A stretch of DNA of 64,000 nt, taken from Akebia trifoliata (lineage: Eukaryota; Streptophyta; Magnoliopsida; Ranunculales; Lardizabalaceae). This document shows positions 24,201-36,620 of this stretch, in pieces (position 1 is the first letter of the stretch; each line of letters begins with the position of its first letter). Made by a program: the position numbers and the translations under genes. The notes below the pieces were generated by a model. The model did not search any database. It saw nothing but the letters and a program-made list of their open reading frames with translations, and was not told the origin of the DNA. The stretch lies in assembly GCA_017979445.1 (NCBI GenBank), contig CM030714.1:15371892-15435891 (forward strand). The letters run 5' to 3'.

Positions 24201-24670
24201 TTTGGAGAAGAAGAGAAGGAATGAAATAAAAGAAAATCAGATTTCTTTTATAACAAAGCTGAGGGCATACTTGAAATTTTCCCATCATTTCTAGTTTCGA
24301 TCATAACTTAACTATTCGGACTCGAAAATTGACAAGTGAGTATACCATTTCGAATAATTTTTCGTTACAGACCTAATGGTCTCGTCAAATCTTTCTGATT
24401 CTTTCTCCAACGAATCTTTACTATTTTGGGTCCCACTTAACGTAAAATTCGAGGATTTGTTAACTTTTTCCTCCGAACTCGAATTCGAACTTGCTTACAG
24501 GCTAATGTATAAATTCCGATCCTTTTGAATCTAATGGCGAAGTCGGTTTTCTTCGAAATTAATCATAGCAATAGTCGAGTATTTTACTCTAAGTCTCTCA
24601 TTCGACATTTTCCTCCAAATCTCACCATTTAATTTCCTCGAGATATGAGTTGAAAATTCGGGGTGTTACA
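21259..24670 (-). mobile_element. Tekay/Del-like solo LTR, 3412 bp, TSD aagtc
   Basis: Flanked by aagtc at 21254-21258 and 24671-24675. On the minus strand it starts TGTAACACCCCGAATTTTC and ends GGGGTGCCACA, terminal sequences typical of long Tekay/Del chromovirus LTRs. No PBS, PPT or pol is present, so it is a solo LTR. A related copy is at 28001-30867 (shared cctcgag-aggtggcgcctc, catggtttcctct, and accaatcatcttcg-tatgcctatca blocks). Short open frames inside have no recognisable domains. Confidence 0.85.
22531..22561. repeat. (AT)n microsatellite
   Basis: About 14-15 uninterrupted at dinucleotides inside the Tekay-like solo LTR; the related LTR has a shorter version at 29196-29212. Confidence 0.95.
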
Positions 24671-24675
24671 AAGTC

Positions 24676-25575
24676 TTACTAGTTCTCACTCACCAACTCT
24701 CACTAAAAAATTTCACCAAGTCTTACTAATTCTCACTCACCACTTCTCATTTACCAATTCTCCACCAAGTTTCACATAAAAAATCACTCTATTCTCTACT
24801 CTTAACTCTCTACTCATCACTTCACTACTCTCTCACACTAATCTCAAAAGAGTTATATTCTCATAACTCATTAAGGACTCAACTCAAAAAGACATAGAAG
24901 AAGAAGAAAGAAGAAAAAAAAATAAAAAAAAGAAAAGAAAACCTTGAAGCTTCAAGGTGGGTTCAACAAAACACCCCCCCTTCTCTTTTGCTCTATCCTC
25001 TACATTCCCCTCTTCTGTTATCCCCTTCATTTATTTAGTTTTGTTTTAGCATGCCTCTAGGATGTGATGCTACCATCCCTTATCTTCAATAGATTGGACT
25101 TCGGTCCAATTGAAAGTATAAGGATTGTAATTCAGATCCTTCTCTATCCATGAGAATGGACCCCTATCCATTAGCCATTACTTTTTAAAAGTATGTCATG
25201 TGAAGGCTAAACTTCTATATGGCTCATCCCCTTCGATGAGATGTTCCCTATAGTCTAAGCTGACATTAAATCCTACTTAGGATATATATGCACGACACAT
25301 GACATTTTATTTTTTTCACTTTTTAATTGAAATGACCGAGTCTTTGAGGTTATCACCACTTGGCAGGGAGAAAAGGGTGCCTAACACCTTCCCTTTTCTC
25401 CAATCGAGCCGCTTACCCCAATCTCGAGGTTGATCGGTACCTTATTCGTTGAGAGTCACTACGTGCTAAAAATGACATTTTTTTCCTGAAAAATGGACAT
25501 CGAGTGACCATTCACACCCATTTACAATATGAATGGTGACGACTCCAAACCTTAGTAGATGTGGCCATCGTAATC
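24676..25575 (+). repeat. LTR-B, segment 3 (3' end approximate)
   Basis: Resumes LTR-B after the solo LTR. The leader part gaaaagggtgcctaacaccttccc and the end gaatggtgacgactccaaac (25530-25550) match the reverse complement of 1000-1170 in the solo LTR-B. The exact 3' end is not clear and no primer site was found after it. The minus-strand frame at 25466-25648 is unlikely to be real. Confidence 0.7.
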
Positions 25576-25760
25576 GCGAAACCATGTATCTATAACATGT
25601 AAATAGTGAGAGTACACACTCTCGTTTATAACATAAAGGACATTGCATCTACAATGTGCTCCTTTAAAGTGGGCACATGGTCAATCATTTTTACAAAATT
25701 TTCAAAATTTTTAAAATTATAAATTTCTTAACAAAATTTTTCATTTGGTTTTTTTTTTTT
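25576..25760. other. Unassigned AT-rich segment
   Basis: Between the end of LTR-B and the start of Tekay-like LTR sequence. No feature was recognised beyond a T run. Confidence 0.4.
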
Positions 25761-26827
25761 TTGCAATAAAGGGGATCAAAAGAATCAAAGTGTCAAAACT
25801 CAAAGGCCAAGGTGGCACCTTCACCGTACCATGGAAAACTCCCACCACGGCATGGTAAATCTGGTATCAAAGGTCATGAAATTTTGTGGGTAGGCTTAGC
25901 AAAGCCTCTAAGTTGTAAAGGTGCTAAAAATTATTAAAAATTTACAAAATATTTTCTATTGGTAGAAAGGTTAAAAAATTGAACTTTTTGAAATGTCTAG
26001 GCAAAACAATGACTATTTTCAGGAAACACACACACACACACAACACACATACACTGCCTCTGCAATCCACTAGATCTCAGGGCATCCCAAAAATTTGAAA
26101 AACACATAGAGGATTCAGGTTCACCATACAACGATCAAATTGGAAAGTTGAATCTTCGGGTTTTGATTGAGGTTTTCTGATCAACCTTTTATTGTAATAG
26201 ACTAGTATGTTTTTCATTTTTATTGTTAAAATTATTTTGTTCAACAAAAAAAATCATGAAAAGTAAGCTCGATATGCAAGATAAATAATTGAAATTGTTA
26301 TATTAAACATGGATTTTGAAAGAAGTATCATCTTTACCTAATTTAACATAAAAGTATTAGGTTTTTTGATTAAAAAACTATATGCACAAAAAACTACAAT
26401 TATCAGAAGGATCTAGAGGTTCCCTACTATAGATCTAAGCCAAACAATCACGAAGAACGTAGAAACTGTGTTGTTCCAAAGCTTTCCTCTACGGTGTAAT
26501 TGAAAATCCTAGTTTTTCAGTTGTTCTTGAAGCTTAAGACGAATTGAACAACTTTTTTCTCCTACGACGAACCCTATCTATAAATTTTTCTTTAAGTTGT
26601 ATTTATAGAGTCCTAGGGATGTAACGATCATTAATAGTTTTGTTTTCTTTTGTTTAATAAGTCTATGTTCTGAACTTCGATTTGCGCGATCTTATAGTCT
26701 ATCTTAGTTAATTTTTTGGTACGAATCTAATGGTATAGTCGGATTTGTCAGAATCAAATTCTAGAAAACTTTCTATTTGTTTGACCTATGGATTTTCTCG
26801 AGATATACATAAAATCTGGGACATTAC
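25761..26827 (-). repeat. 3' LTR of the old Tekay-like element (left end approximate)
   Basis: On the minus strand the LTR starts TGTAATGTCCCAGATTTTA at 26827, directly after a polypurine stretch. The left part (aaggccaaggtggcacc, gtaccatgg; about 25795-25855) resembles the distal end of the solo LTR at 21290-21340. At about 1.1 kb it is shorter than the 3.4 kb copy and probably deleted. It contains a (CA)n run at 26028-26055. Confidence 0.55.
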
Positions 26828-26845
26828 ATTATTTCCCCTTAAAAA
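26828..26845 (-). promoter_or_regulatory. Polypurine tract of the old Tekay-like element
   Basis: On the minus strand AAGGGGAAATAA immediately precedes the LTR start TGTAATG. Its location between chromodomain remnant and LTR fits a gypsy PPT. Confidence 0.6.
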
Positions 26846-26876
26846 AATTTTTATCTTTAAAATTTAAAGTCGTACC

Positions 26877-27078
26877 TTAAACCGTGAATAGTTCAAGGTA
26901 TCGCACTCGTATGTCTGACTCCTTCTCCCTTGTCGCTTCTTCGATGTTGTGGTATTTCCACAATACCTTGACTAAAGGAATGAAGCGAGATCTCAGCTTC
27001 TTTTCCCATCTATCAAAAATCTGAGTGAGCTTTCCTCATATGATATATCCTCATCAATTTTAAATGACTTTAAGTCGA
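26877..27078 (-). pseudogene. Chromodomain remnant of Tekay-like polyprotein
   Basis: Minus-strand frames give KIDEDISYEES followed, after a frame change, by IPLVKVLWKYHNIEEATREK (26900-26960 approximately). The IPLVKVLW...EEATWE pattern is the C-terminal chromodomain of Tekay/Del chromoviruses, with Trp replaced by Arg in EEATR. The rest of the polyprotein lies far to the right at 33100-34490 and 51431-52640 because of later insertions. Confidence 0.75.
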
Positions 27079-27085
27079 CCATGCA

Positions 27086-28000
27086 TGAAAGCGCCCTTGG
27101 CTATATATAAGTAAGTATAGATCCAGGTATTTTTAAGAGTTGCCACCTAGTTTAGGTTTAGGAACCAAAAGTTGACTTCGAATGGAATTTGGATTTTTCT
27201 ATGGAAAAAATAATGGGTAAGGGATCAAATTACGAAATCCGGAAGGTGTTAGGCACCGATTTTGCCCTATCGAGGTGATGATTCTCTATTATAATCCAAG
27301 ACTATTCTACGGTCAGCGAGTGAGACTAAAGTCGAAATTAAAGGTCAAAGCCACCTAAAGTCAAAGTTCTAAGGGGATTCATCACCATGTTAGGCCAAAT
27401 TAGCCAATCAAATCTAATGGCCTAGATTCTTTAAAAAATTGAATTTAGCAAATTTTCCAACTTATATGCCTTAATGAATCTTAGAAAAAGCCTTAATGCT
27501 CACGATCAATGTTACAAGACTTACGTGGCACAAGACAATACATTGATTCAATATGCAAAAAAAATTGAAGAAATTTCAGGTTTTTGCTTAGCACAACCCA
27601 AAATCAATGCATTAATTTGTTAAAACAAATTAATCTTGTAGCCCAACAAATTGATAAGTTAATTCAAAAAAGAAAGTTGATCGATCTAATAACTATGAAA
27701 GAATGAGTCAACTCGTTAATTTTGTGATGTAAATCCAAATCTAAACAATCTAATACCCACCCAAAAAATCAGTGGATCAACTCATCAAACCTTACGAGAG
27801 TTTTTCAATTCATTTGATCTAAAAATCAGTAAGTTAACTCATATGACATGCTTTATAAGAAAAATCAATTTTTGCTTATTTATAAACATGAAAAATTAGT
27901 GAGTCACCCATGCATATTTTATAAATCAAAACATTACTCAACATGTAAAAGAAATCACTGAGTAGATTTGGCATCCTCGAAACATTAACAAAAAGTCCCA
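27086..28000 (-). repeat. LTR-C, left segment
   Basis: Starts (plus strand) tgaaagcgccc, as the 3' ends of LTR-A copies do. It shares the agttgccacctagttt and ggaaggtgttaggcaccgatt blocks and ends where a Tekay-type LTR begins. 27500-27960 carries degenerate repeats with aatcagtgagttaactca, related to 55900-56400 in the opposite orientation. The flank atgca (27081-27085) is the candidate TSD; its partner was not found. Confidence 0.6.
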
Positions 28001-30867
28001 TGACAAATCTCGAGGTACTAGGTGGTGCCTCGAGATTTCAACATGGTTTCCTCTATTTATATTAGCATTCCAAGGCACTAAATACTTATTTCACCTAATA
28101 AACAACATACATAATATCCTGCATATACATACAAAATAAAATAATAGTGAAAACCTATATACATCTAATAACGTACGTTAGATCAGAGTGCGAAAGAAGA
28201 AATTAATATATATGATTATACAAAAACTTCTCACTCTAGCAAAATCCTAACGCTCAACTAAAATTTATAATATAACCTGGATGAAACTGACACAACTAGT
28301 GGCTATAGCCCTAATACTCACCAAATAAAGGACCCTAGTAGTCTATCTGACCTACTAAATAATCTTTGTTGAAACTGTTCTATATCGACCTCGTCAAGTA
28401 TAGAACTTGAAACTAAAAAAAATAAGAAGGAAAGGGTAAGTAACAATGATTACCTGGTAGGGAAGAAAATAATTCCTACCAATAACTTCATCCTAGCATG
28501 AACGAGTAAGCATTCTAAATTATTTCAATGCAGTTTTATAAAATAAACTAAGGTTAACTGGTATATATAGCTAGGGATGAGCAACTAAATATTTTAAAAC
28601 TCATATTACATCAATCAGTAGTACTCATTATAGCATTTTATTTTTATACAAATCTAATTGGTAAAATTGAAATAGTAAACATGTTTTTCATTTTATAATC
28701 CAGAATAAAGTAATAGATACATAATACACAATGGTGGAGTAGTAGAATTAGAGAGTTAGGATTCACGATTGGATCACTCTTAGTCGAGACATGATGTTAC
28801 AATACTTTACTAGTTTTTAGTTATTGATTTTGTGGTCGTTTGATGCAACGTACCACGTTTGATTAATCATTTATCTGGCTCAAACTGGTCATTTTACATG
28901 ACCGTAAGTAATGGGCCTCTTTTTAATGTGTTAAAATATTTGACTACTATAGATTGTTAATAATCATTGACCAATCATCTTCGTATATGCCTATCAGTCA
29001 TGCATGTGATTCCCAAATATACAATCCCATTCGTAGACGACCACTTCTATATTGTGACTCTATTCTCATACACGTCTCATACCACGTATGAGTTTGGTTG
29101 TCCCTACCGTACATCCCAAGATAGTATATCACTCTAGATGATATGATGGACTATCATTTCAGGTATTCACAAGCTATTTAACAATTTACAAAATAACTAT
29201 ATATATATATGTATAAGAAATTAACATTACAGAGTTGAGAATGAATATCCAGTTTCTTACCATGCAATTGTGGTTCACCGGCTTAAAATAAATAATGATA
29301 CAAAAAAGTAAATAAACATACACGTCACTGCATGACAATAGAAAGTAAATTAACCCTGGATATCCGTTCATCAACCCATACATGACATCACAATGTAAAA
29401 TGCAAACATCACCTCTCGGTTATGATTCTAACATTTTACTATTTCATCTATTTTTTTCATTTTTCAGATTTTTGTAGTTTTCAATCTTTCGAACACAACA
29501 TTTATTTTGCGATATTCATCAACTTAATATAAACTTTGAAATTTATTTTTATCAATTAAATTAAAAAATTATAAATCTTGAATCAAAACAGGATCTAAAT
29601 AGTGCACATGACCCAACTGACGGAACTAACTTGATGAAATGTCTTACTTACATATAATTTGTTATAAAACATAATTAAATCCATCAAACATGAAGATCTT
29701 AGCATGAATTTGAACTAATGAAAAGAATTATACATTTTTTTAAATACATTACAAATTTTCGTTAAAAATCCTAAATGCAATTTTCACAATCTACAATTAC
29801 TAATAAAAATTGAGAGTCCCTTACCAATCTCTATGCGGTAGGATTGAAGAGTATGAGCGGAAATCGAGGTGATTAATATGGAAATCGAGGCGAATCTAAT
29901 GTCGAGGCGGCTGATTTTTGAATCGGATCGATGGTTTTGAAGATTTCAATGACGTTGTCCTTTTTCTCTTCTACGACGGAGGACGATTTAGACTCAAAGT
30001 AGATAAAATTTGAGGTTGAATGGTCGAAACTCTCGTTGTATTTTTGACAATTTTTCAATGAAACGAGAAAAAATGAAGAGAAAAAGAAAATAAAATGGTT
30101 GGGTTTGTAAAGTTTGATGCTGCAGACATTTTTCTCTTCTTCGTTAAGCGTCAATGGTGTCCCGTTTGTGACGTATCGACAATGACAAGACGTTGAAAAT
30201 TAACATTTTCTTTTTTAAAATGTCGGCTGATTTTTATGCATTGGAGAGATAATGAATAGTGATTTTCATTTAAATTTGTTTTTATAAGTTGACAGGACGA
30301 AATCGGTATTTTTGACAATATTTTATTTGACGATAACTCGACCGTTCGGACTCCAAAAGTGATAGTGACGAGTGAATACTCTATTTTCTAAAAAAATTCA
30401 TTACGGATCTAATGACATGATCAAATTTTACAAATTTTGTCTCTAACAAAAATTTACCTTTTTAGTTTGGTCAAATCCGAAAATTGACGTTGCTTTCGTG
30501 TTTTTACTATAATTAGACTTTCTAGGCTTCAAAAATGACGAGTAAATACTCCATTTTCTATAATTTTGTTTTGAGGATCCAATGGTGTAATTAAAATTTT
30601 AAAATTCTTTCTCTAGAAAAAATTAATTTTTTTAGCCTGGTCCATCTAAAAAATCAAGGATTTTGCAACTTTTTCGTTTGGACTTGTATTTAAGCGTGCT
30701 TATAGGCTAAAATATGTTTTTCAACTATTTTGAATCCAATGAGGTTAGGTTTCATTAAAAATGATAATTTTTTTTAAGTTTTACCTTAAATCTCACTTTT
30801 AGAATTTTCTCAAAATTCCACTATTTGTTTTTCATCGAGAAACGAATAAAAAACTCGAGATTTTACA
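28001..30867 (-). mobile_element. Tekay/Del-like LTR copy 2, 2867 bp, nested in LTR-C
   Basis: On the minus strand starts TGTAAAATCTCGAG and is collinear with 21259-24670. Shared landmarks include ggatcagagtgcgaaag, aaactgacacaacta, the block near 28960-29110 with atatgcctatca and cataccacgtatgag, and the final gagattttaca. Flanks tccca and gtcga do not form a duplication, so the left end is probably truncated. Copy 2 is clearly more AT-rich and more decayed than copy 1. Confidence 0.75.
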
Positions 30868-32837
30868 GTCGACTTGATAGGTAAAATTTTTTTTTGAATA
30901 AAAATTAGTTTAATCCATCCTAAATAAACTCATAACTAAAACTAGGAAATAAATAATAAAAGAAGGGTGATTGACTCACCTTAATAAATAAAAAATTGTT
31001 TGCCGAGCGTCCATTTAGAATTCGAGTGAAAAGTTGTGACGGATTGGGCACAAAACCGAGAGTACGAGTACTGTAGGTTACTAGAACATGAATTTGCATG
31101 ACTAATGGTTGCTACCAAAGAGTGCTAAAAATGAAGGTGATTAATTATGTGGGTTGTTATAAACAAAGGTAAAGATGTGGATGTTTTGAGCTATTGTAGG
31201 GTCTTTTAACAAAAAGTTAGATAAGTTGTTTGGGGATATTTTAATGGAGGTGAAAGGGATGGTTTAAGGACTGTGAAGAGGACAAGTGGAGTTTAATGGT
31301 TGAGGCGATGGTGAGACTCAATTTAAGTGGCAGGACCAAGGGTGAGGCTCGGTTTGAGTAGAAGGATCAAATGCGAGGCTCGATGGAGGTTTGTACACAT
31401 AAATAGAGGAGAAACAATGGGACTGATGGGTCGACAACAAGGATAAGGTCTTCTAGTTTGGTTTTAATGGTGAAGACAAAGTGGTCTGGTTTTGTTTTGA
31501 GAAAGAAAGGCTAATGAAGTTCGATTGAGTTTTGGTAGGTTGAAGTGTTAGTTCAATGGCATAAACAACAAGGAAAAGGGTCTAGTGTCGAGGTCAGTGA
31601 CTCTCCCTCTGTCCTCTCCTTATTTTTTTGTATGTTTTTTTGTTTGCCGTGTTTTCTGTTTGTTTTCTTCTTCTTTGATTTGATGCAGCTTTTTTGGTTG
31701 ACCTTATTGTTCCCTCTAGCCTTTTTATTTGATTCTTTTCCACGTCTTGGGAGAATGTTCTATATATAAAAGAACAAGAAAGGAGTCCTAGAAGAACTTT
31801 TCTTTATTTTCATGTTTCAGTCAAACTGAGATGATGATGATAGATTGAGTTCTTATTGGACTTTCTCTCTTATTCTTTGCTTCAAACGAACCTAAATGGG
31901 ATGAGATTAACTTGGAATTCAAGTTCCCTCTTCTTATAGAATTCAGACTTGGTCGAACCAAACGTGGGAGTATTCCTTTATAATTGAAATAAATGGACCA
32001 TGATACCATGTATCTTAAGTGCATAGTAATAATTCCCTCCTATAATTTGATCAGTTAATTATTGCATCGAGAGGTGGATTTTTTGATTGGATTATCATAA
32101 TTGGTTGATTGATAGGTTGATTTATGATTGGTTATAATTTTGATGATCGACTTAATTTTTTAAGATCGATTGGCTCAATGGGCCAATTTATGATATTTAG
32201 AATTGATGATCGGTTTAATTGGTAAAATCTTGGAATTTTGTTTGGGATTTAAATTTTTTAGTTTCTTTTTATTTCAATATTTTACTTTTTAAATTTAATT
32301 TGAATTCTAATTTCCTGATCGTGGGTTAATTTTCACCATTTTATGTGATTGAGGGTCGTTATTCCATGTACCTAGAAAACATCATTTTATGTGAGAATTT
32401 AGTTATTTTACGTGAATTTTTCTCATTTTATGTGAAAAATTCACATCATTTCATGTGGATATTTTTAGTCGTCCTAAGCACAGGATCTCTAAATTTTCTT
32501 GAAGTGCATGAGTATTGTTGAAAATTTAATTTTCAATCACGTTTTCCTAGGAATCAAGGTTTCTAAGTAAAAGTTAACGTTTAGAGGCATTTTGATAATT
32601 TTTACAATTCTTTGGAAACTTCTCTATTTTAGTCTCGTTAGACTTAAAATCACATTCCAAGAGTTATGACGGTACTCTAGAGACATTTAAGAGGTGTAGA
32701 GTCTGCAAGGTGTATTTTCATCATTTTTTTAGTTTTTCTGAAATTTGACAAACAATTTCATTTGATAGTAATGTGATTCTTTCTAAGTTTAAATGTTGAT
32801 TTTCCTAGCGTTGCGACGTTTTTGGGTTATCGACAAA
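30868..32837 (-). repeat. LTR-C, right segment (right end approximate)
   Basis: The 32300-32830 part matches U3-like LTR-A sequence (tttcctagcgttgcgacg near 32800; cattttgataatttttac). The canonical ggtgtctaca terminus is missing or mutated. The intervening 30900-32300 holds no recognised gene; the frames at 31545-31769 and 31821-32024 have no domain similarity. Confidence 0.45.
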
Positions 32838-33100
32838 TGTAGTGATCATGAACGTACGTACGTCTCTATGTCAAGTATAAAATGTATGACGATCCTAAGG
32901 TGCGTACTTTCTAAATTGCAAGTTAAGAGAAAAGATAAAATAGAGTAGGACAAGTAAGGGATTAAAGAAAAGAAAAAATTGAAGGATGACCTCTCACAAG
33001 CTTTCGACTCTTGCATATATCATGTTCTCATCATTAGAGATCCTCAACTACCAGGGTGATGAGTTGTCGGATCAGGCAATCACAAAAAAATGATAAATCC
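32838..33100. other. Unassigned segment between LTR-C and the integrase remnant
   Basis: Short AT-rich stretch. The part nearest 33100 may be the degraded linker between integrase and chromodomain of the Tekay-like element. Confidence 0.35.
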
Positions 33101-34485
33101 GCTCCAACTATGAGGGCAATACTAATATGTAAGCTACCAGCTCGATCCTCTCAGATATCTCAAATGGCCCTACATATCGTGGCTACAGCTTCCCCTTCAT
33201 ACCAAATCTAAATAACCATTTTTTGGATAATATCTTCAGGAATACTATGTCTCCTACCTCGACCTCCAAAGGTTTTTGCCTCTTGTTTGCATAACTTTTC
33301 TGTCTGCTCTGGGCCGTCTTCAATTTCTCCCTAATTGTTTTAACCTTCTTTGTTATCTCTTCAATCAATTCTAGACCCATAATAACTGTGTCTCCAACCT
33401 CTATCCAACATATCGACGATCTACATAGCCTACCATACAGTACTTCGAATGGAGCCATGCCTACCTATGCTAGCTTGATAACTATTGTTGTAAGAGAATT
33501 CTACATAGGGTAAGTACGTCTTCCAACCGCCTCCAAAATCTAAAACATACATTCAAAGCATGCCTTCTAGTAATCTATATTACCCTCTCTACTGTCCATT
33601 TGACAGAAGATGAAATGTAGTACTAAAACTTAAATAAGTACCAAGAGTTGTGTAAAGGCTCTTTTAGAAATGTGAAGTAAATTTGGGGTCTTTGTCAGAT
33701 ATCGTGGATGCTAGTACTCTGTGAAGTCTAACTACCTTCATAATGTAGATCATACTTAGTTTGTAAATCGTTTATGTAATACTGATCGGTGTAAAGTGAG
33801 ACGTCTTCATCAATCTGTCTACACACCCAAATCGTATCAAGACTGCCACTAGTCTTTGGTAACCCAACAACGAAGTTTATGGTTACGTGTTCTCACTTCC
33901 CTTTCGTTATAGGCAATGGCTTTGACTTGTTGACAGTCAAACACATGTTCACAAAATTTACAATGTATATTTTCATCCCTGGCCAACAAAAATGCCTCCA
34001 ATGGTTCTTATACATCTTTGTACCACCTGGGTGGATCGAATGCCTTGATTGATGGGCCTCACTCAGCATGTCTGCATTAACTGATCATCTGAAGGTATCC
34101 AATATCTGTCATGAAATCTAGGGCTCCCATTGGTGTCTACTTTCCACTTTTGGTTTCCTGTGTTGTCCACTCACAATTGATATTTTGTCGAATTCACATC
34201 TATTATTTGAAGTTATATAATAACCAACGAATTCTAAATCCTCATCGTGACCATATAACTGTATTGTTCCCTCTAGTGCCTCAAACCCAAACTTTACTAT
34301 TGTCTCCAACTTCTACCAATCCTGTATCATTATATGAGTTAACATGTTCCCATCCTTTCGACTAAGTGCATTGATTACCACATTCACCTTTCCCGTGTGA
34401 TATTCTAAAATAAAATCGTAATATTTCAAATACTCATCCAACGCCTATGTCTCATATTCAGCTCATTTTGTGAAAAGTTGTACTT
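33100..34485 (-). pseudogene. Integrase remnant of the old Tekay-like element
   Basis: The minus strand shows an HHCC zinc region at about 34060-33905 (HPGGTKMYKNHWRHFCWPGM, then a CLTV block), a degraded catalytic core, and then the clear C-terminal part 33458-33183 with MAPFEVLYGR and EVGDTV, AQSRQKSYANKRQKPLE and VGDIVFLK. These are landmarks of chromovirus integrases. Frame changes and stops occur throughout. The left neighbour should be the chromodomain (26877-27078), now displaced by LTR-C. The right neighbour is RNase H at 51431, separated by Tat-2. Confidence 0.85.
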
Positions 34486-34490
34486 GAAAC
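34486..34490. repeat. Target-site duplication of Tat-2 (gaaac), left copy
   Basis: gaaac here and at 51426-51430 bracket the Tat-2 insertion. Joining the flanks restores the RNase H-to-integrase order of the interrupted Tekay-like pol. Confidence 0.85.
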
Positions 34491-35993
34491 AAAAAGTGCC
34501 CTCGATCCCCAGCGTGCGTGGATCCACTTTTGACTTTGAGGTTTGGGAGTCGCCACCTAGTTATTACGGTCTAGGAACCGAATATCGACTCGAAACACAT
34601 AAACAAATAACTAATCTACTAAAAAAAAATACTGAGTCCGGGGATCACGTTACGGGATTGGAAGGTATTAGGCACCAACCCCGCCTGGCAAACGTCGGTT
34701 TCTACTAAATCTCAAATAAAACTACATTGCTAAAAAGACCTAAATAATAAAAAATAAAAAAAATAAAAAATTACCTTCACAAGCACAATGGTTTTGTTCC
34801 TTTAGATCTGATAGAACAGCTCCTTATGCAGCACTCCTCGTTTCGTTTTGTCACCGGATTTACTTCAGATCTCCAAAATGAGGTACTTTCTTCTTAGATC
34901 TGAATTTTCTGACTTTTTCTGAATTTTTGGGTGTTTTTGAAGAGTTTCTAGGTGTTTTTTGATCTAAAGTTGGGGTATGAATGTTAGGTAAGGAGTTAGG
35001 ACGCCAAAATTAGGGTTTATGGGAGGTTAGGAAAGCTTTTCAACCTACTTTTCTTAGGATTTATTTTTTCATACTAAAATAGGTTATAGAGACCCTTATT
35101 TATAGATTTTTTTAAGTGCTTGTTTCAATAGAATTAGTGTTTAATTAGAATTATTTTTGGTGAAGTTACTGTTTAATTATAATTGTTTTAAATGGAGTTA
35201 TAGTTTAATTAGAATTGTTTTAAATAGAGTTATTGTTTAATTAGAATTGTTTTAGAATTTTGACTTTTAGTCTCACTTGATTGACTTTAAGATTTTGACT
35301 TCAGTCTTACTTGATTGACTTTAATTTTGACTTTAGTCTTACTTGATTGATTTTTATTTTAATTAGGATTTCACTTTACATTAATTAATATTTTAATTAT
35401 TAATTTCAAAAATTTTAATTATTAAAATTATAAAATTATCGTTTTGCCCTCGGAGAAGACTTTTTGCATTTTACGTCATTTTTCAATGTTCAAGGATGTT
35501 TTGAAATCGATTTTTCATAAGGAATTCAATGGGAATATTGGTTTGTGTCATTTATGAAATTTTTTATGCGGAATGGTCGTGAACTTTTATTTGGGGCATT
35601 TTCGTAATTTTGTCAAATTTTGTGAAAATTGGCGAAATGATTTATTTGGTTTCGATTTGTTGTTTTATGTGTTTAAAAGGGTTTTCCTAAGCGTAATGTA
35701 GGCTCTAAGGATGTTTTGAGGTTAGGGGTATTTTGATAATTTGGTAATTTTTTAGTGATTTTTACCGTGAAGCTTCTTTTTGTCTGTAAGATGATAATTT
35801 CTATGTTTTTGGGGTTATATTTTCCTAGCGTAGCGTAGTTTCTACAGTTTTGTTAGTTTGAGATATCTCATCCGAATTTTTGAAACACATCTAGTAACAA
35901 ATAAAGCATTGGAATGAACATCATCATTAGGAACCGTTGTAATCGGGTTGACGAGTTGATTAATTAGGTGAATGCAAAAATGGGGTGTCTACA
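34491..35993 (-). repeat. Tat-2 3' LTR (1503 bp)
   Basis: Ends (plus strand) ggggtgtctaca at 35993. The other end is mutated (aaaaagtgccctc where the 5' LTR has tgaaagcgccctc). It contains tandem tttaattagaattgtttta units (35130-35250) and the TATA box at 35097-35104. It clearly differs from 49840-51425 in repeat number and scattered substitutions. Confidence 0.88.
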
Positions 35994-36004
35994 GATGCCC
36001 CTCT
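35994..36004 (-). promoter_or_regulatory. Tat-2 polypurine tract
   Basis: Plus-strand gatgcccctct is the complement of AGAGGGGCATC, immediately upstream of the 3' LTR in element orientation and identical to the Tat-1 and Tat-4 tracts. Confidence 0.85.
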
Positions 36005-36309
36005 TTGGCAGAGGGTTGAAGTAAACTAAATAGCAAATCTATTTCGGTAGATAATGCGATATCCGAATGTCAAAACTAGTGACAATTCATTTTGCAGCCT
36101 GATTTAGCAATTCGTCAGAGCGTTCGGATCTTTGAGGGTAAAATTCTTCTCCACCTAAAAAGTTGTCAGGTCCTCGAGCACAAGCTCTCAGTGGAAGTGT
36201 CAGATCCTTGAATTTTAGAAAATTCTCCTTATCTAATAAAATAAATGTGCAAGTGTGTACACTTAAAATCTGAGATAAATCTCTGTAGGTCTAAGTGAAA
36301 ACTGAGTAA

Positions 36310-36620
36310 AATCCGATAAAACCCTAGGCGACAACTGGCTGAGCATACTCTGAGCAAACCCTCGATGGCATGTGGCTGAGCATAGTCCGAGCAAACTCTC
36401 GGTGATAACTAGCTTAGCATAATCCGAGTAAACCCTCGGCAGCATCTAGCTGAGCATAATCCAAGTAAACCCTCAGCGGTAACTGGCTGAGTATAATCCG
36501 AGCAAACCCTCGGCGGCAACTGAGCAAAATCAAAGTTCACCCTTGGCCGCATCTGAGCAAAATTCAAGTTAACCCTTGACGGCAACTAAGAAAAATTCAA
36601 GAAATTGGTGGTAACTGAGC
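36310..36620 (-). repeat. Tat-2 3' UTR minisatellite (about 28-39 bp units)
   Basis: Eight to nine units with ctgagcataatccgagcaaaccctcggcggcaact variants. The minus-strand core (GCCGAGGGTTT, GGATTATGCTCAG) matches the Tat-1 array at 18390-18842, but with a different spacer and unit length. The 36263-36445 frame is a translation of the array. Confidence 0.85.
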
